Source of the DNA: Dryas octopetala
Lineage: Eukaryota; Streptophyta; Magnoliopsida; Rosales; Rosaceae
Direction of reading: 5' to 3'
DNA length: 64,000 nt
Assembly (NCBI GenBank): GCA_963921425.1
Contig: OY992832.1
Coordinates: forward strand, 5,270,001 to 5,334,000
A model generated the notes under the pieces. It had not been told where the DNA came from, did not search any database, and was given only the letters and a program-made list of their open reading frames with translations. Shown here in pieces: positions 9,645-21,300 of the stretch (position 1 is the stretch's first letter; each line of letters opens with the position of its first letter). A program made the position numbers and the translations under genes.

Positions 9645-12600
9645 TCATAACTTGCTAGGAACAATATCATTAAAAGCTCTTCCTGCCTTGCCAAGTTGGG
9701 TTGGCTTTGTTAACACATCTTGTCTTTCAGCTAAAAATTTTGCAAAACGGGATCCTTTCCCTTCTTTGTTGTTGTCTTCTTGTAGCGACTGTGGTGTGTA
9801 AGGCAAAGGAGGAGGCTTGGGAGAAAGATGTGGCATCAATGCCCATACAGAAGAAAGATGTTGGTTTGCTTGGTCAAGATCTTGAAGAAGTGAAGGATCC
9901 TGCATGTCTGTTCGAGGAAAAAGCACAAAAGTAAGATCTCACTACTGCTTACTTTTAGCAGCTACATGTAAGGAAAAAAAGTCCGGAACTGAAACCACAG
10001 GAAATGAATATCTTTCTATTTACCGTTTCCATTACTTCCATTTTCTGATAACCGTAAAAAGCATATTCACATAAGAAATTAAAAGAAATTTTTTAGAAAA
10101 AACCCCTAGTCATATTAAACTGCACATCTTATAACACTAACAACAACAAATTAAAGCGCATACAATTACAATGAATTTGAACCATCAAAAATTGTGAAAT
10201 AAAGAGTTCGGAGATCTATATCTAAATAACCTTTTGAGAACTTGAAAATGGGCAGCAGAGCCGCACAAGGAATGCTGAAGTTCAGATGTGGTATAACTGT
10301 TCCTCCACCATGCCTTGCATTGCTGTATCAATAATATATCTCATGAAATACAGAAACACTATCTGAAAAGAGTGAGTGACACATAAATAAAATGAACACA
10401 TATAAGATCTGATTTGATAATAATGACGATGATGATGCAAAGAGCAGTTTTAACAACAATATAGCTACATAGAACGATATGATTTCTACCAAATTATTCT
10501 TATTTTAGAGTTTTATTTTATTCGAATAGCATCACACAACACATGGGAGTAGGAAGCACAAACTTCAGACCAAGGCAACATCAGAACTTATACCATAATA
10601 CAAATCTGTATCAATGTTGATTTAGTTAGCCAACTTCGCAGCTTCTTCGGTATGTTTCTTATAGAACATGGCAGTATGCAAATCAAAAGTACAACCAACC
10701 CGCAACAATTTAGTTTCTTCAACATACCTTGTAACAAGTCCAATCATATGACCATCAGAATTGATGACAGCACCACCACTACCACCTGGATGGACAGCAG
10801 CTGTTGTTTCAAGCATCACAGGAAAATGTCCTAGAGTATTTTCTGCTTGACTGGGTTCATATGGGACTGCAAATTTTGCTTTGACAACTTTTGCTACCAC
10901 ACCAGAACAAATTGATGGGGAGGAGCCTAATGAATTGAACCAAACAGGACATTTAATACATGATGACTTTTTACCAGAAAAAAGGGAAAAACAAGATAAG
11001 CCAATTATTGGAACACAAAGTTTTAAAAAACTAAACTAAATAGAATGACAAAGATAACCACAGGTGTAGAATTAGTCCTCCCATTTGTGGCAGTACGAAT
11101 TAAAATCCATTCTTTAGAACTATATTGCTTCAGTGCTAATCCATGAATGTCAGAAGAAAATTGCAAGCTTAGGATTTGCAGAATTGGGCATATATCTAAT
11201 CAAATATTGCAATGCAAGTAGATGTTAAGAATAGTCAAGGCATATACCACATCTTGGTCCAAATAGTCCATGTCCAATAACATATGCCTTTGATCCTAAA
11301 GATGGTGATGAAAATTTCATGACAATTGGGGAAAGCTGATCTGCGATGTACTCGAGCTGCAACAAGGCAACATCCAAAGGTCCTTTACAAACATATACTA
11401 CTTTAGCGTCACACCAAATCGAAGGGTTCATATGATCCAGGCGAACACGTATGTTTCTATGGCCTCTGTTAGATGAACTCAATTTATATGCTCCATGTTC
11501 ATCAGCCACTGAAGGATCTGCATTCTTGTGGTTCCTTGGCAGCAAACCTTCACTATTTTTCTTGCCATCAACTCCACTATGCCGTGGAGATAAAGAACCG
11601 TCAGACAGGAAAGGAAGTGCCTCAGGAATGGACCCAAAGCTTCCATCACTTGCAGTTCTTTTACCAAATCTCCATGGTTCCAACAGGTGAGCATTTGTGA
11701 GTATCAGGCCTTGCTTGTTGAGAAAAACACCAGACGCCCATACTCCATCATCAATGGTTATGAGACAAACAGAAGCAATTGCCTTCTCAATTGGTGATGG
11801 GGAGGAGCAACTACAATAAAGATGCTCCTGAATATGAGTTATGGGTCCATTTGAGCTGTGGCTGTCTACGAAAAATGCCTTCCCTACAGCATTTAAGTTT
11901 CCCTTGTCATTATAAATCCCTTTTTCTGCATAATGAGGCTCCTTCTGCAGCAAGTCACTGCAAGCAGTTGCAATGGCTTCCCACGAAATCACCAGCTGTT
12001 ACCCAAGACTAGAGTTTTGGATGACATGTTAACTAATAGAAATTTTAGACTGTCATATGAAAGGCAAATGTCAGCAAATTACCTGAATTTCAGCACCACT
12101 AATCTTCTGCCTCAATGGTCTAATTAAAATACCAATAAGTTGTGCATGCTCATTCAAAACTGGACCACCTTCCACTCCTGATAGATTTACAATTAATATG
12201 GAATCAGAGACCAATGGAATGATGGGAAACAATAGATAATCTTACAGATAATAATCGCACCAGGAAGACACCGTATGTCTGCCATCAGCAATGAACTATA
12301 AGATGAAATAGGAGGATAGCAGTTGGCAATAGATCCCACAGATATACTGAAGTAGGAGGCCAAATAATTAGATCAAGCATCAATAGGATTAAACAATTAT
12401 GCTTCAGACCATAACCAGAAAGAGAATAGATAAATATCAATCAAGAAGTAACGTAAACATAACATATATTTGCAAAGAGAAGATTATCTACCTGTTAAAG
12501 AAGTGCAAAGGTGATAAGACACCAAAAGGAGAACCCACTGCCAGAAGAAAGTCCCCCCTTTTATTGGAGGGTGATATGGTTACATTTGGCACATCCTAAA

Positions 12601-14448
12601 CAGAAACAATTACCTCTCATTCTCACATATATTACCAAGTCTGCAAACAAATGATACTAGAGGCTCATATTCACTATCTTTGAGTTATGAATTATCACCA
12701 GATTGTATGCTAAGATGAAAGGTAAAAGCAGCAATTTACCTTGGAAAATAAGGATACTCCAAGAATGGCAATTCTTGTAGTTGACTTGCCCGTAAGACTT
12801 AAATTCCCCAATGCTCCAACTGCCAAATCCACCTGGTTATCCATGACAGATGATTTATTGTCACACTTAACAGAGATTATTAAGAAATTTCTTCTGCATT
12901 ACATGAAAAATATTCTCTTTATCATGTTAACTTCTGTAGAATTCTCCAAAACCAACCAGAAAAAGAAGAGCTGCTTGATTCATCAGTGACCTATGTAATG
13001 GATTTCTCAATTACTTGCTTTCCATGTCATGCGACAAAAATAATCTCTAAAAAGGAGATCTGCCCAAGATGATAACTTATGTATCAATTCCCATAACAGA
13101 AAAACCTTGTACCTGTGTCTGAATAACATCATTTAGAGGCTGAGGATCATTACTATGTGAGGCTAAAGACCAACCGACCTCCCATCCATGCTCTGGGGAG
13201 CTTAAAGAAGCTTCAATAAGTGATTGGAGTGCAAGAGCAGACCCAGGAACGTCAGTCTGTAAGGTGCAAAAGTTTGATCATCATCAGAAGCCATGTATGA
13301 TGTAGCATGTTTCAAAAAAATTCATTGTACAGTAAATATAAGCAATTACGAAAAACAAAATATATATATCATCAACGCTATTTATTAAATCAAATGACCT
13401 AGCATTAAAATTGACTTTAAGATTGCAGTCTCGTCTGACTTCATATCAAATTATTCTCGTATTGAAGAACATAACTAAGATAAATTTCACTTTTCCAATA
13501 CTAAGATCACGTTTCTTCTACATATTTTCTCAAATGGTTTCTTATAGGGATAGCCAATCAAACAATCAGGTAAGCAAATTCGTACTAGCGTTAACAGCTG
13601 TGCTGCAAACCAGCATGGAGGTCCTTTATCTGAATCTTCAGAGTCTTTCTCCAACCTCATTTCACCCTGTTAATCAAAGCACTTCAAATTGTTACATCTA
13701 ACCCCAGAAAGTAACCAGTACGGAAATTGCCATTTCAAATCAATTCAATACGAAAGACTTAAAAAGAAAAATACTGGTTATTGTGTGTATAGCTATACCT
13801 CGGCCATAATATCAATCTGAACCCCAGGAATCAACTGAGGCATGCCCTGCAAGGTACCCAAAAAAAAAAAAAACAACAAATGCATTAAGTATCAACCCCA
13901 ATACAAAATTAAGCAATTGTGTAAATCATATCACACTAATTTCGACCTGGGTAAGGTTCTCTCTGTGTTGCACAGAGAGAAAAGGCTCAACAATGGAAGC
14001 AACAGTCACAACCAAAACCGGAGGAGACAGTTCACTGACGCCGCCAAAAAGTTGCTTAGCTACATCAGAGTCGTAAAGGGTGTTAGGCAAAAGCATTCCA
14101 GACGCTGATAAAGTCGTCGTCCCAGAGCTACACAGACCCAGATACAAAAAAAAATGATAAATAAATGCATTAATCAGGACAAAAATAGAAAAAAAAAAAA
14201 TATTGGGGAACTAGATATAGTTGGTTATGTGCTTGTGAATATAAAACTGGCTTACTGGTACTGGTGGAAAGCGTGGCTTCGCATTTTGAGGCCCTTGGGG
14301 TCCTGTTTGAAAAGGATTGCGTAATCAGAAACCAGCTGAGAGAAAAAAAAAAAAATTCAGAGAAGGATACAGGGGGGCTTACAGGGCCTTTGACTCTGAC
14401 CATCACAGCAAAATTACGAGCGAAATCGACGATTTCCGGTAAACCCAT
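9645..14448 (-). CDS. DEG15: glyoxysomal/peroxisomal processing protease DEG15
   Basis: Fourteen minus-strand exons: 14383-14448, 14256-14302, 13947-14127, 13799-13846, 13586-13666, 13113-13256, 12740-12832, 12492-12595, 12261-12346, 12083-12177, 11248-11995, 10728-10926, 10231-10322, 9645-9907. All are GT..AG and the frame closes on 748 residues, slightly longer than the Arabidopsis protein. DEG15 is the Deg/HtrA-related serine protease that removes PTS2 presequences in peroxisomes. The catalytic triad is visible: His about 418 in TNAHLLEPW, Asp about 523 in [11 protein letters not shown], Ser about 614 in HPGGSGGAV. The C-terminus is SKL, a type 1 peroxisome targeting signal. The N-terminus ([20 protein letters not shown]) is conserved with the family and supports the ATG at 14448. 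The triad is intact and no defect is seen. Confidence 0.94.
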
Positions 14449-14924
14449 GAGTTGAAGAAGATGGTGTGCTTGTTCTGAGGGTCCAACTGCAGTGACGTTC
14501 GAGCGAGGCTCTGGGTCTGGTTAGCAGACTCGCAGTCACATACATATCTCTTGGAGGCACCAAAATGCTTTTTATTATAATTTTAAAGGCTAATTCTATT
14601 TTCTTCAGCAAAAAGAAAATATATAATTCTGTTTTTTTGGGGGGATCGTTTAATTCTACTTTTTTTTTTTTATTGTAATTGAGATACGTATACATTGACT
14701 GATTGACATATTATTTGACGAAAAAATAACCCTAAGGTGATGATTATAGTAAGCCATGCAAGATTTACTATATTTGATTATTTGACAATTTAAGAAAAAC
14801 AACCAAAACCGATGCAGAGTCTCACCCAAAGGATCATACAGACATAACGAATAAAGTAAGCCAACATATGCTGCCATCCCAAACAGTTGCATCAACCCAA
14901 ATTTGAATTGTAAATTTTGAACCG
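14449..14924. other. DEG15 upstream region
   Basis: This holds the DEG15 leader and promoter, facing right toward RING1. It has poly-A/T tracts (14623-14670) and no recognised element. The tandem repeat begins just to the right. Confidence 0.4.
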
Positions 14925-17555
14925 GGCTCAGCTTTGAGCAAGTAAAGTTTCAACCCAATTTTGTTTGGGTTGAATTTGGGTTTGAGCTTTTTTAAACTCC
15001 CTCAATTTAGACTTAAAATTTGGGTTGGATTTGGGTGAGTGGGTTTTGGCTAAATCTAAGCTACAAGCCTGTAACCCTAGGGGTGGGCATATTAACCGCG
15101 GACTGCCAAAACCGGCCAAACCGCACCGTAAAAAAACTGCAAAAAACCGCGTTGACCAAAAAAAGTCAACATCGCAAAAAAAATCGAACCGCACCGCTTC
15201 TCTCCTGTTCCGGTTCCGGTTCTACACCTTATTTAACCGCACCGAACCGAACCGCACTGCATACTTGCAAAAAATATATTTTTTTATATTTTTATACACA
15301 TATTGTCATATACACCATTTTATATATTTTTTTATATATATTTATACCATTTTTATATACTTTTTATACACTTTTTGTACACATTTTTATACACTTTAGA
15401 CTCTAAACCTTAAACCCTAATAAAATATTAAAATTAATATTAACCTAGCTATATTTTAGGGTTTAAACTCTAAAATATATTTTATATAACCCTATGACCT
15501 ATTTTATAGATATATAATATAATAATAAATTAATAATGTTTTAGTATATAATTTTAGTTATACCCATTACCCTATATAATAAAATTAGTATATTCTTTAT
15601 ATTCTATATAAAAAAAATTAGTATATTATTTATAGTTTATACTCTATATACTAAAATTTTTAATTGTTTATAGTTCTAGGGTATAATATATAGTTATATA
15701 CTATATAAGTGTATATAGGGTATATGCCATATAAGGTAATAAGGTATAGGATTTAAAATTGATGGTATAAGGTTTAGGATATTAGGGTTTATAGTATAAG
15801 GATTTAAAACTTATGGTATAGGGTTTAGTTGCAACTCATCTCTCATTCTCTAAACCCTAAACCCTAAACCATAAAGTTTAAAATTTTATATATTCTATAT
15901 ACTCTATATAATCTAGTTATATAAACTAATTTGCCCAACCAAACCCCAAAGTCCCAAAACTTGTTAATTAGGATGGGTTTGCATCAATAAATAATTGGGC
16001 TTAGGCTTAAAAAAACAAGTGTGAGGCCCCATTAGGTCCAGAACCGTGGTGAGAACCGCACCGCACCGCATTCAAGATGGTTTAGTTTGGTTCGATTTTT
16101 TTTTTTTTTCACGGTTTTAAGCACCGAACCGCACCGTCTATTCATGTCTGACGCGGTGCACGGTTTCGAAGGAAAAGTGAGTCGAACCGCACCGCGCCCA
16201 CCATTATGTAACCCTGATAACATATGCCTTATAAATGATTGCCTAGCTAGTTATGTTTTAGATTTGCATGTATTGCTCCCTTAACTGACAAATAACTATG
16301 TACAAGTGTTACACATGCAATAATGGTTTTAAATAATAGATTACTTCAAAAATAGTTTATTAAGAACTACGAATGGAAAATCCACCATCTTTCTTAGATC
16401 TAGCTAGATAATTGTGTATGTTCTCACCACATTTTTATAATATTCGGCACAATGCATGGAACTTAGGTAATAAACTTTTAGCTATACAAGGTTTAAGTTT
16501 GAATAATATTTATTAATGATTTAGCAAAAAGTTAAAATAATAACTTTCCCAAAACATTTGAAAGTAATAAAATTAAATTCACTAACTTGAACGAGTAAAA
16601 TCTCAACCCAAATTTGATTTAGTTGAATTCAAGTTTGGGCTTTCTTAAACCCATAAATTTGGGCTCAAAGTCGAGTTGGGTTAGGACGTTTTTGGTTGAC
16701 CAAATCCAAGTTGCACACTTAATAACATATATATCTTATAGATGATTGACTAGTTGCATTTTGGGTATGCATGTGTTGCACTCTTATTAACAAATAAGTT
16801 TATACAAGTGTCACACATGCGATAATAATTTAAAATATTGAGTAACTTTACTAATAGCTTTTAGAATGACTACTTGCGAAGCTTAGGCAATAAATTTTTA
16901 TCTAGGCAAGGTTCAAACTTAGATGATGTCTCCTAATTATTTTTTGAAAAGTTAAAAGAATAACTTAACCAAATAGTTTCGAAGTATTAGAACACAATTT
17001 GGGCTCGAACTTAGGTTTGAGTGGAAATTCTTAACCCAATTTTGTTTGAGTTGAATTAAGTTTTGGGCTTTTGAAACTTGTCAAATCTGGCTCAAAAGTC
17101 AGGTTGGATTGGGGCGATTAGAGTTGGCCAAATTCAAGTTGCCCTCCTAATAACATATATCTTAGATGACTGACTAGTTACATTTTGGATGTAAATGAGT
17201 TGCACTCTTAATTAATAAATAAGTATTTACAATTATCACACATGCGGTAATGATTTTAAATATAAAATATTTGTATTAATAGTTCTTATAAAGATGGTTT
17301 TATGACCAATATGTATCTTTCATTGGTCTAGTTGGGCAAATGTGTGCATTCGTTGCACTACGTTGGATACTAGTACATGATTAAGTAAGTTTTATCACAT
17401 TTTTATAATGTCTTATGCAATACGTGCCGAACATACCTAATAAATTTTTACCTAAACAAGATTGAAAATCAGATAGTGTCAATTAAGTATTTAACAAAAG
17501 TTAAAGAGTAACCTAATAAAAAAGTTTGAATGTATTAGACATTTAGACCCAAATT
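14925..17555. repeat. three diverged tandem copies of a 0.43-0.52 kb unit
   Basis: An ordered set of landmarks recurs three times: a CAACCCAA..GTTGAATT segment (14951, 16604, 17031), an AATAACATAT segment (about 16217, 16722, 17150), a GTTGCACTC-like stretch, then CACATGCGATAATG-like and TTTTTACCT-like segments. Copies 2 and 3 are 428 bp apart. Copies 1 and 2 are about 516 bp apart once the hAT insertion in copy 1 is removed. The copies are well diverged, so the triplication is old. No coding potential is seen. Confidence 0.7.
15078..16206. mobile_element. non-autonomous hAT-type element (1129 bp)
   Basis: The element begins TAGGGGTGGGC and ends GCCCACCATTA, an 11-bp terminal inverted repeat with two mismatches. 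It is flanked by the identical octamer TGTAACCC at 15070-15077 and 16207-16214. An 8-bp duplication with these ends is typical of hAT transposons. Both subterminal regions carry many copies of ACCGCACCG/GAACCGCACC, which may be transposase-binding repeats. The AT-rich core has no transposase frame. It sits in copy 1 of the local tandem repeat, and copies 2 and 3 lack it, which confirms the borders. Confidence 0.85.
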
Positions 17556-18352
17556 TAATACATTGAAAATGCACTTATTATTCGTTAGGGGTTGTTTGGT
17601 AATCAACGAATTAATTAATAATAATAACTTTTGTAAAGGGAAAGGGAATATAAGCCCATCCGTCAAGACTGTCAAGTCAATGGCAATTGATAAAAAAAGA
17701 AAAAAAAAAAAAGAAATAGAGAAAAGTAAGAAAATTCAGGTTCGGCGTTCGCGTTAGTTACAAGTTACACCAATAATTCAATAAAATCCATATGCTCATT
17801 CCACAGTGGCACAGTGTGTCTTTTAGTCTTTTACTACTATAATACTATTCCATTTTTCTTTCCAACCAAAAACACAGCTCCCAAGCCAGCAATTTAACGT
17901 AAAACCCTCTCATAAAAAAGGAAAAAAATTTGTGAAGCCCAGAAAGAAAAAGTTAGAAAAAAAAAAAAGGAAAGCAAAACAAAACAAAGTGTATTTACTC
18001 TATTTACTGTTATACCCTTGAGTCACACACGTGTTGATCGAAGACCAAGCGTGAATTGTCTCCTGCACGCAGCAGCTGGGCATATTTTCGCAGACATTAT
18101 TAATTTCTTTTTTCTTTTTATAAATATGAAGAAATTTCGGTAAGAGTCGTAAGACCACAACACGAGCCTCTGAGCCTTTACCCCTCCGCCTCTCTCTCTC
18201 TGGTCAGCCACACTCCACCACCACCTTCCTCTCTCCCTCTCTCTCTCCTCTCTCTACATCTCTCTCTCTCTCTCTGCACCACAACGAGCAATTGCGTACT
18301 CATACAAGCAAGCCTTCCATTCCACGCTAAATTCTCGCCAGAAAGCAAAGCA
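17556..18352 (+). promoter_or_regulatory. RING1 upstream region and CT-rich leader
   Basis: No gene is seen. Poly-A rich segments (17690-17720, 17900-17970) are followed by a CACACGTGT G-box-like palindrome at 18026-18034 and a strongly CT-rich stretch (18185-18280). The latter is probably the 5' leader of the RING1 transcript. Confidence 0.45.
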
Positions 18353-21300
18353 ATGCCGGCGCAGAAGCGCACCCAAGAGGCCATGGAAGGTGATGATTCT
18401 CTGCAGAACCACCACGACAACAGCCGTGAACAGCCACAAGACGAAGAGGGTACGTCTTATTTTGCTCAATACCCACACCCAGCACCAAATTTTTCAACCA
18501 CCGCAAAGCCATATATACATGCTCTCACATGGTTTTGGTTGGATTAATTCCTTTTTATCTGATTCTTCGTGTTGCTTCATGGTGTTCTTGGCCCTTTTGT
18601 TTATCAGAGTCCGATCGAAGCCCTTCGTCGAGTAACGCAGAGAAGGACGAGTAAGCTCTTTTTATTTTCTTCGTAGCTTTCTCATTCTTCTTTATTTTTT
18701 TGTTTATTGGTGGTCGTTTTTGGCCTGTTGATTTTGCAAGTGTGTGATGTTTGAATGCTGGGTTTGATTTTGGATCTGCATGGTTTACTTCGTGCTACTC
18801 TTTGTTTGTTGTATTAATCGAGCAGTTGTTACTGGGAGCTCTGCGGATTAGCGCGTATTCGACTGTACGAAGCAACGACTTTTGGTTGGTATATGAGGGG
18901 TTTCTCTCGTGTTTTCATGGCCTGGATTGCTTTGCTTGCGTGAAGAAGAAGGTTAGTGGAGTTGGGTTTTCGATCTTCTGAGCTGTGGTTGTTGCTATGG
19001 TGATTTCGGGCTTCAATCTCCATGCGTGCATGGATGGTTCTTCATTTGCTACAGCAACGCATGCCCATTTGTTTAGTTAGACAAAACTTGCACGGAGAAG
19101 CTGATCCAGAGTTTCTTTGGTTTGCGTTGATTGATTTGGTCATTAATTTTGAGCAAAAATTCTTGGAGGAGAAGTTGGTCACAGACTTGAAGAACAGAGA
19201 TTGAAGAGAATTGGGTGATGGGAATCCGAGTGTGGGACAAAGTATTTGTGCCAAGAATTCTCACTCAAGTTTTGCTCAATAGTTTCTCGTTTTGTTTACT
19301 CAAATGGTGGTGCTTCGGTGAAAGGGACAATGGTCTGAAGAAAGGGATAAATTTGGAACTTACTGAACTATCTACTTCATACAAACTTCTAATCAGCTTC
19401 ATACCCTTATCCTACTGGGCTCCTGCTTGCTAGCTAGCTTACTCGTTTGATATAATTTTTGCCATATTTAATAGAAGAAAGCAACTAACGCTTTTATTTT
19501 CATTTTTGGATATGATAACAATAGTAACAAGGACGCCAATATGAATGCTGAATTGGGCATTTGTATGCTTGCAAAATGCAACCCCACAAAATGCATTAGC
19601 TTATGTTTTAGTTACTACAATATGGATGTACAGGCTGGTATACTGAAAAGGTTAATAATTTGGACTTGGGAGTAATTTATTATAATAATTTTATCTGATC
19701 TTGGCCAGAGGTGGGGTAAGCTTTATTTAAGAGGTTCTTACAGATGTTTTTTCTGTAGAGAATAAGTACTTTCATATATTTTCTCTGTTGTTTTTGTCCT
19801 TGGTTGTCTATTTCCCATCCAATAAATTAAAGTTTACGTATTTTTCATTCTTTATATATCTATCAATAAGTTTTAAAACACATACTTCAGTGGGCAAAAA
19901 CAGAAGAGAAGTTGCATATGGGTTGACCTATCTATCAAATATTAAATCTGCTATATGCTAATTGTTCTTTTGTTGGTGTTTATAAGCAGATTTATCATAG
20001 TGAAATTGGCAGAAATTCGGAAAGAAGTCCAATGCCCTATCTGTTTAGGTATGGTTTTGGTTTTTATTTTTATTTTTTGGTTAAATATATGAAGGTTTTT
20101 GGATACTAACTGAATCAAGATTGCAAGTAAGGATTTTGGTCTATTATGGTTCTATTTTATTAAAGAGATCTTGTCATTGGGTACCAGCATAAAAGTAAAG
20201 CTCATTATATGTTATAAAGGTAGGTTGATAGTTCAATTCTAGAACATCATAAGCACTTGCATGCTGATGTGGTTTGTTGTATTGCAGCATTGAGATTAAT
20301 ATATCTTGAAATTGCATTGTTGTAAGCTTTTGTTGCATACAAGTCAGAAGTAATGTGTTTTTATTTTGTCAAACACTACTTTAAGCGAAGAGACCGATAT
20401 ATTGCATTTTTTTATATTTTTTTCGTAGGAATATATATTTGCATTTGTTAATTTGTAGGAAACTGTATAATGTATATCAATCATTTTGAGCCATTTTTTC
20501 AAGGTCCAAAGATTAGCTACCTAATACTTGATGGAGATCTTTGGTTCCATTGATTTCATTTTGAACTCTATGCATATACCTTTATGCAAATCCCAAGTCC
20601 CCTATCAGTGTGTCTTGCTGGCCTGATATCTGTGTTTGGTGGCTTTAGCTGGAGTAGGCATTCTCTTCCAGCAAGAGGAGGAAATGGTTGATTGACACAT
20701 GAAAGATTTTTGTTGTCTTAAAGTATAAAGTTTGTATTGGGTGTAGTTTAGAGCATGAATTTTTTGCATTTTCTCAAAATTTTGTGTTCTTTTTTTTTTC
20801 CTGAGAAATTCTTAATTTAAAATCCAAGAATTTTTATGTGTAATTAATAAAAGATAATTCCAAGATAATAACTAAAAGATAAATTTGGAAATATGCAAAC
20901 CATGAATTAGTCATATGAGGTTCTATTTGCAATTGGTATCATTAAGTTATGGATTGTATTCTTCAACTGAATTACTCTGTTTACAGACAGAGTCAACTTC
21001 GTATGATAATAGTTCATAACTTGTTATATACTAGTAAAAAAAAAAGTCAGCTCAGCCCAAAGTGCATCAAACAACATCAAACTTGAGATTTATCTCTTTT
21101 TGGGCCTTCCTCTATTGATTCAATTACATAACTTGTTATATTAAGGGTAAATTCATTAGATAGAAGAAATGGAATTATATTGAAAGGCCGTGTCATTTTA
21201 TATAAATCCTTAGAAATTATTATATCCTTTCTTTCGGATATATATACTTTCTAATAAAGATTAGCAGCCTTATTGATGGGTTGATGATTCACTGATTTTT

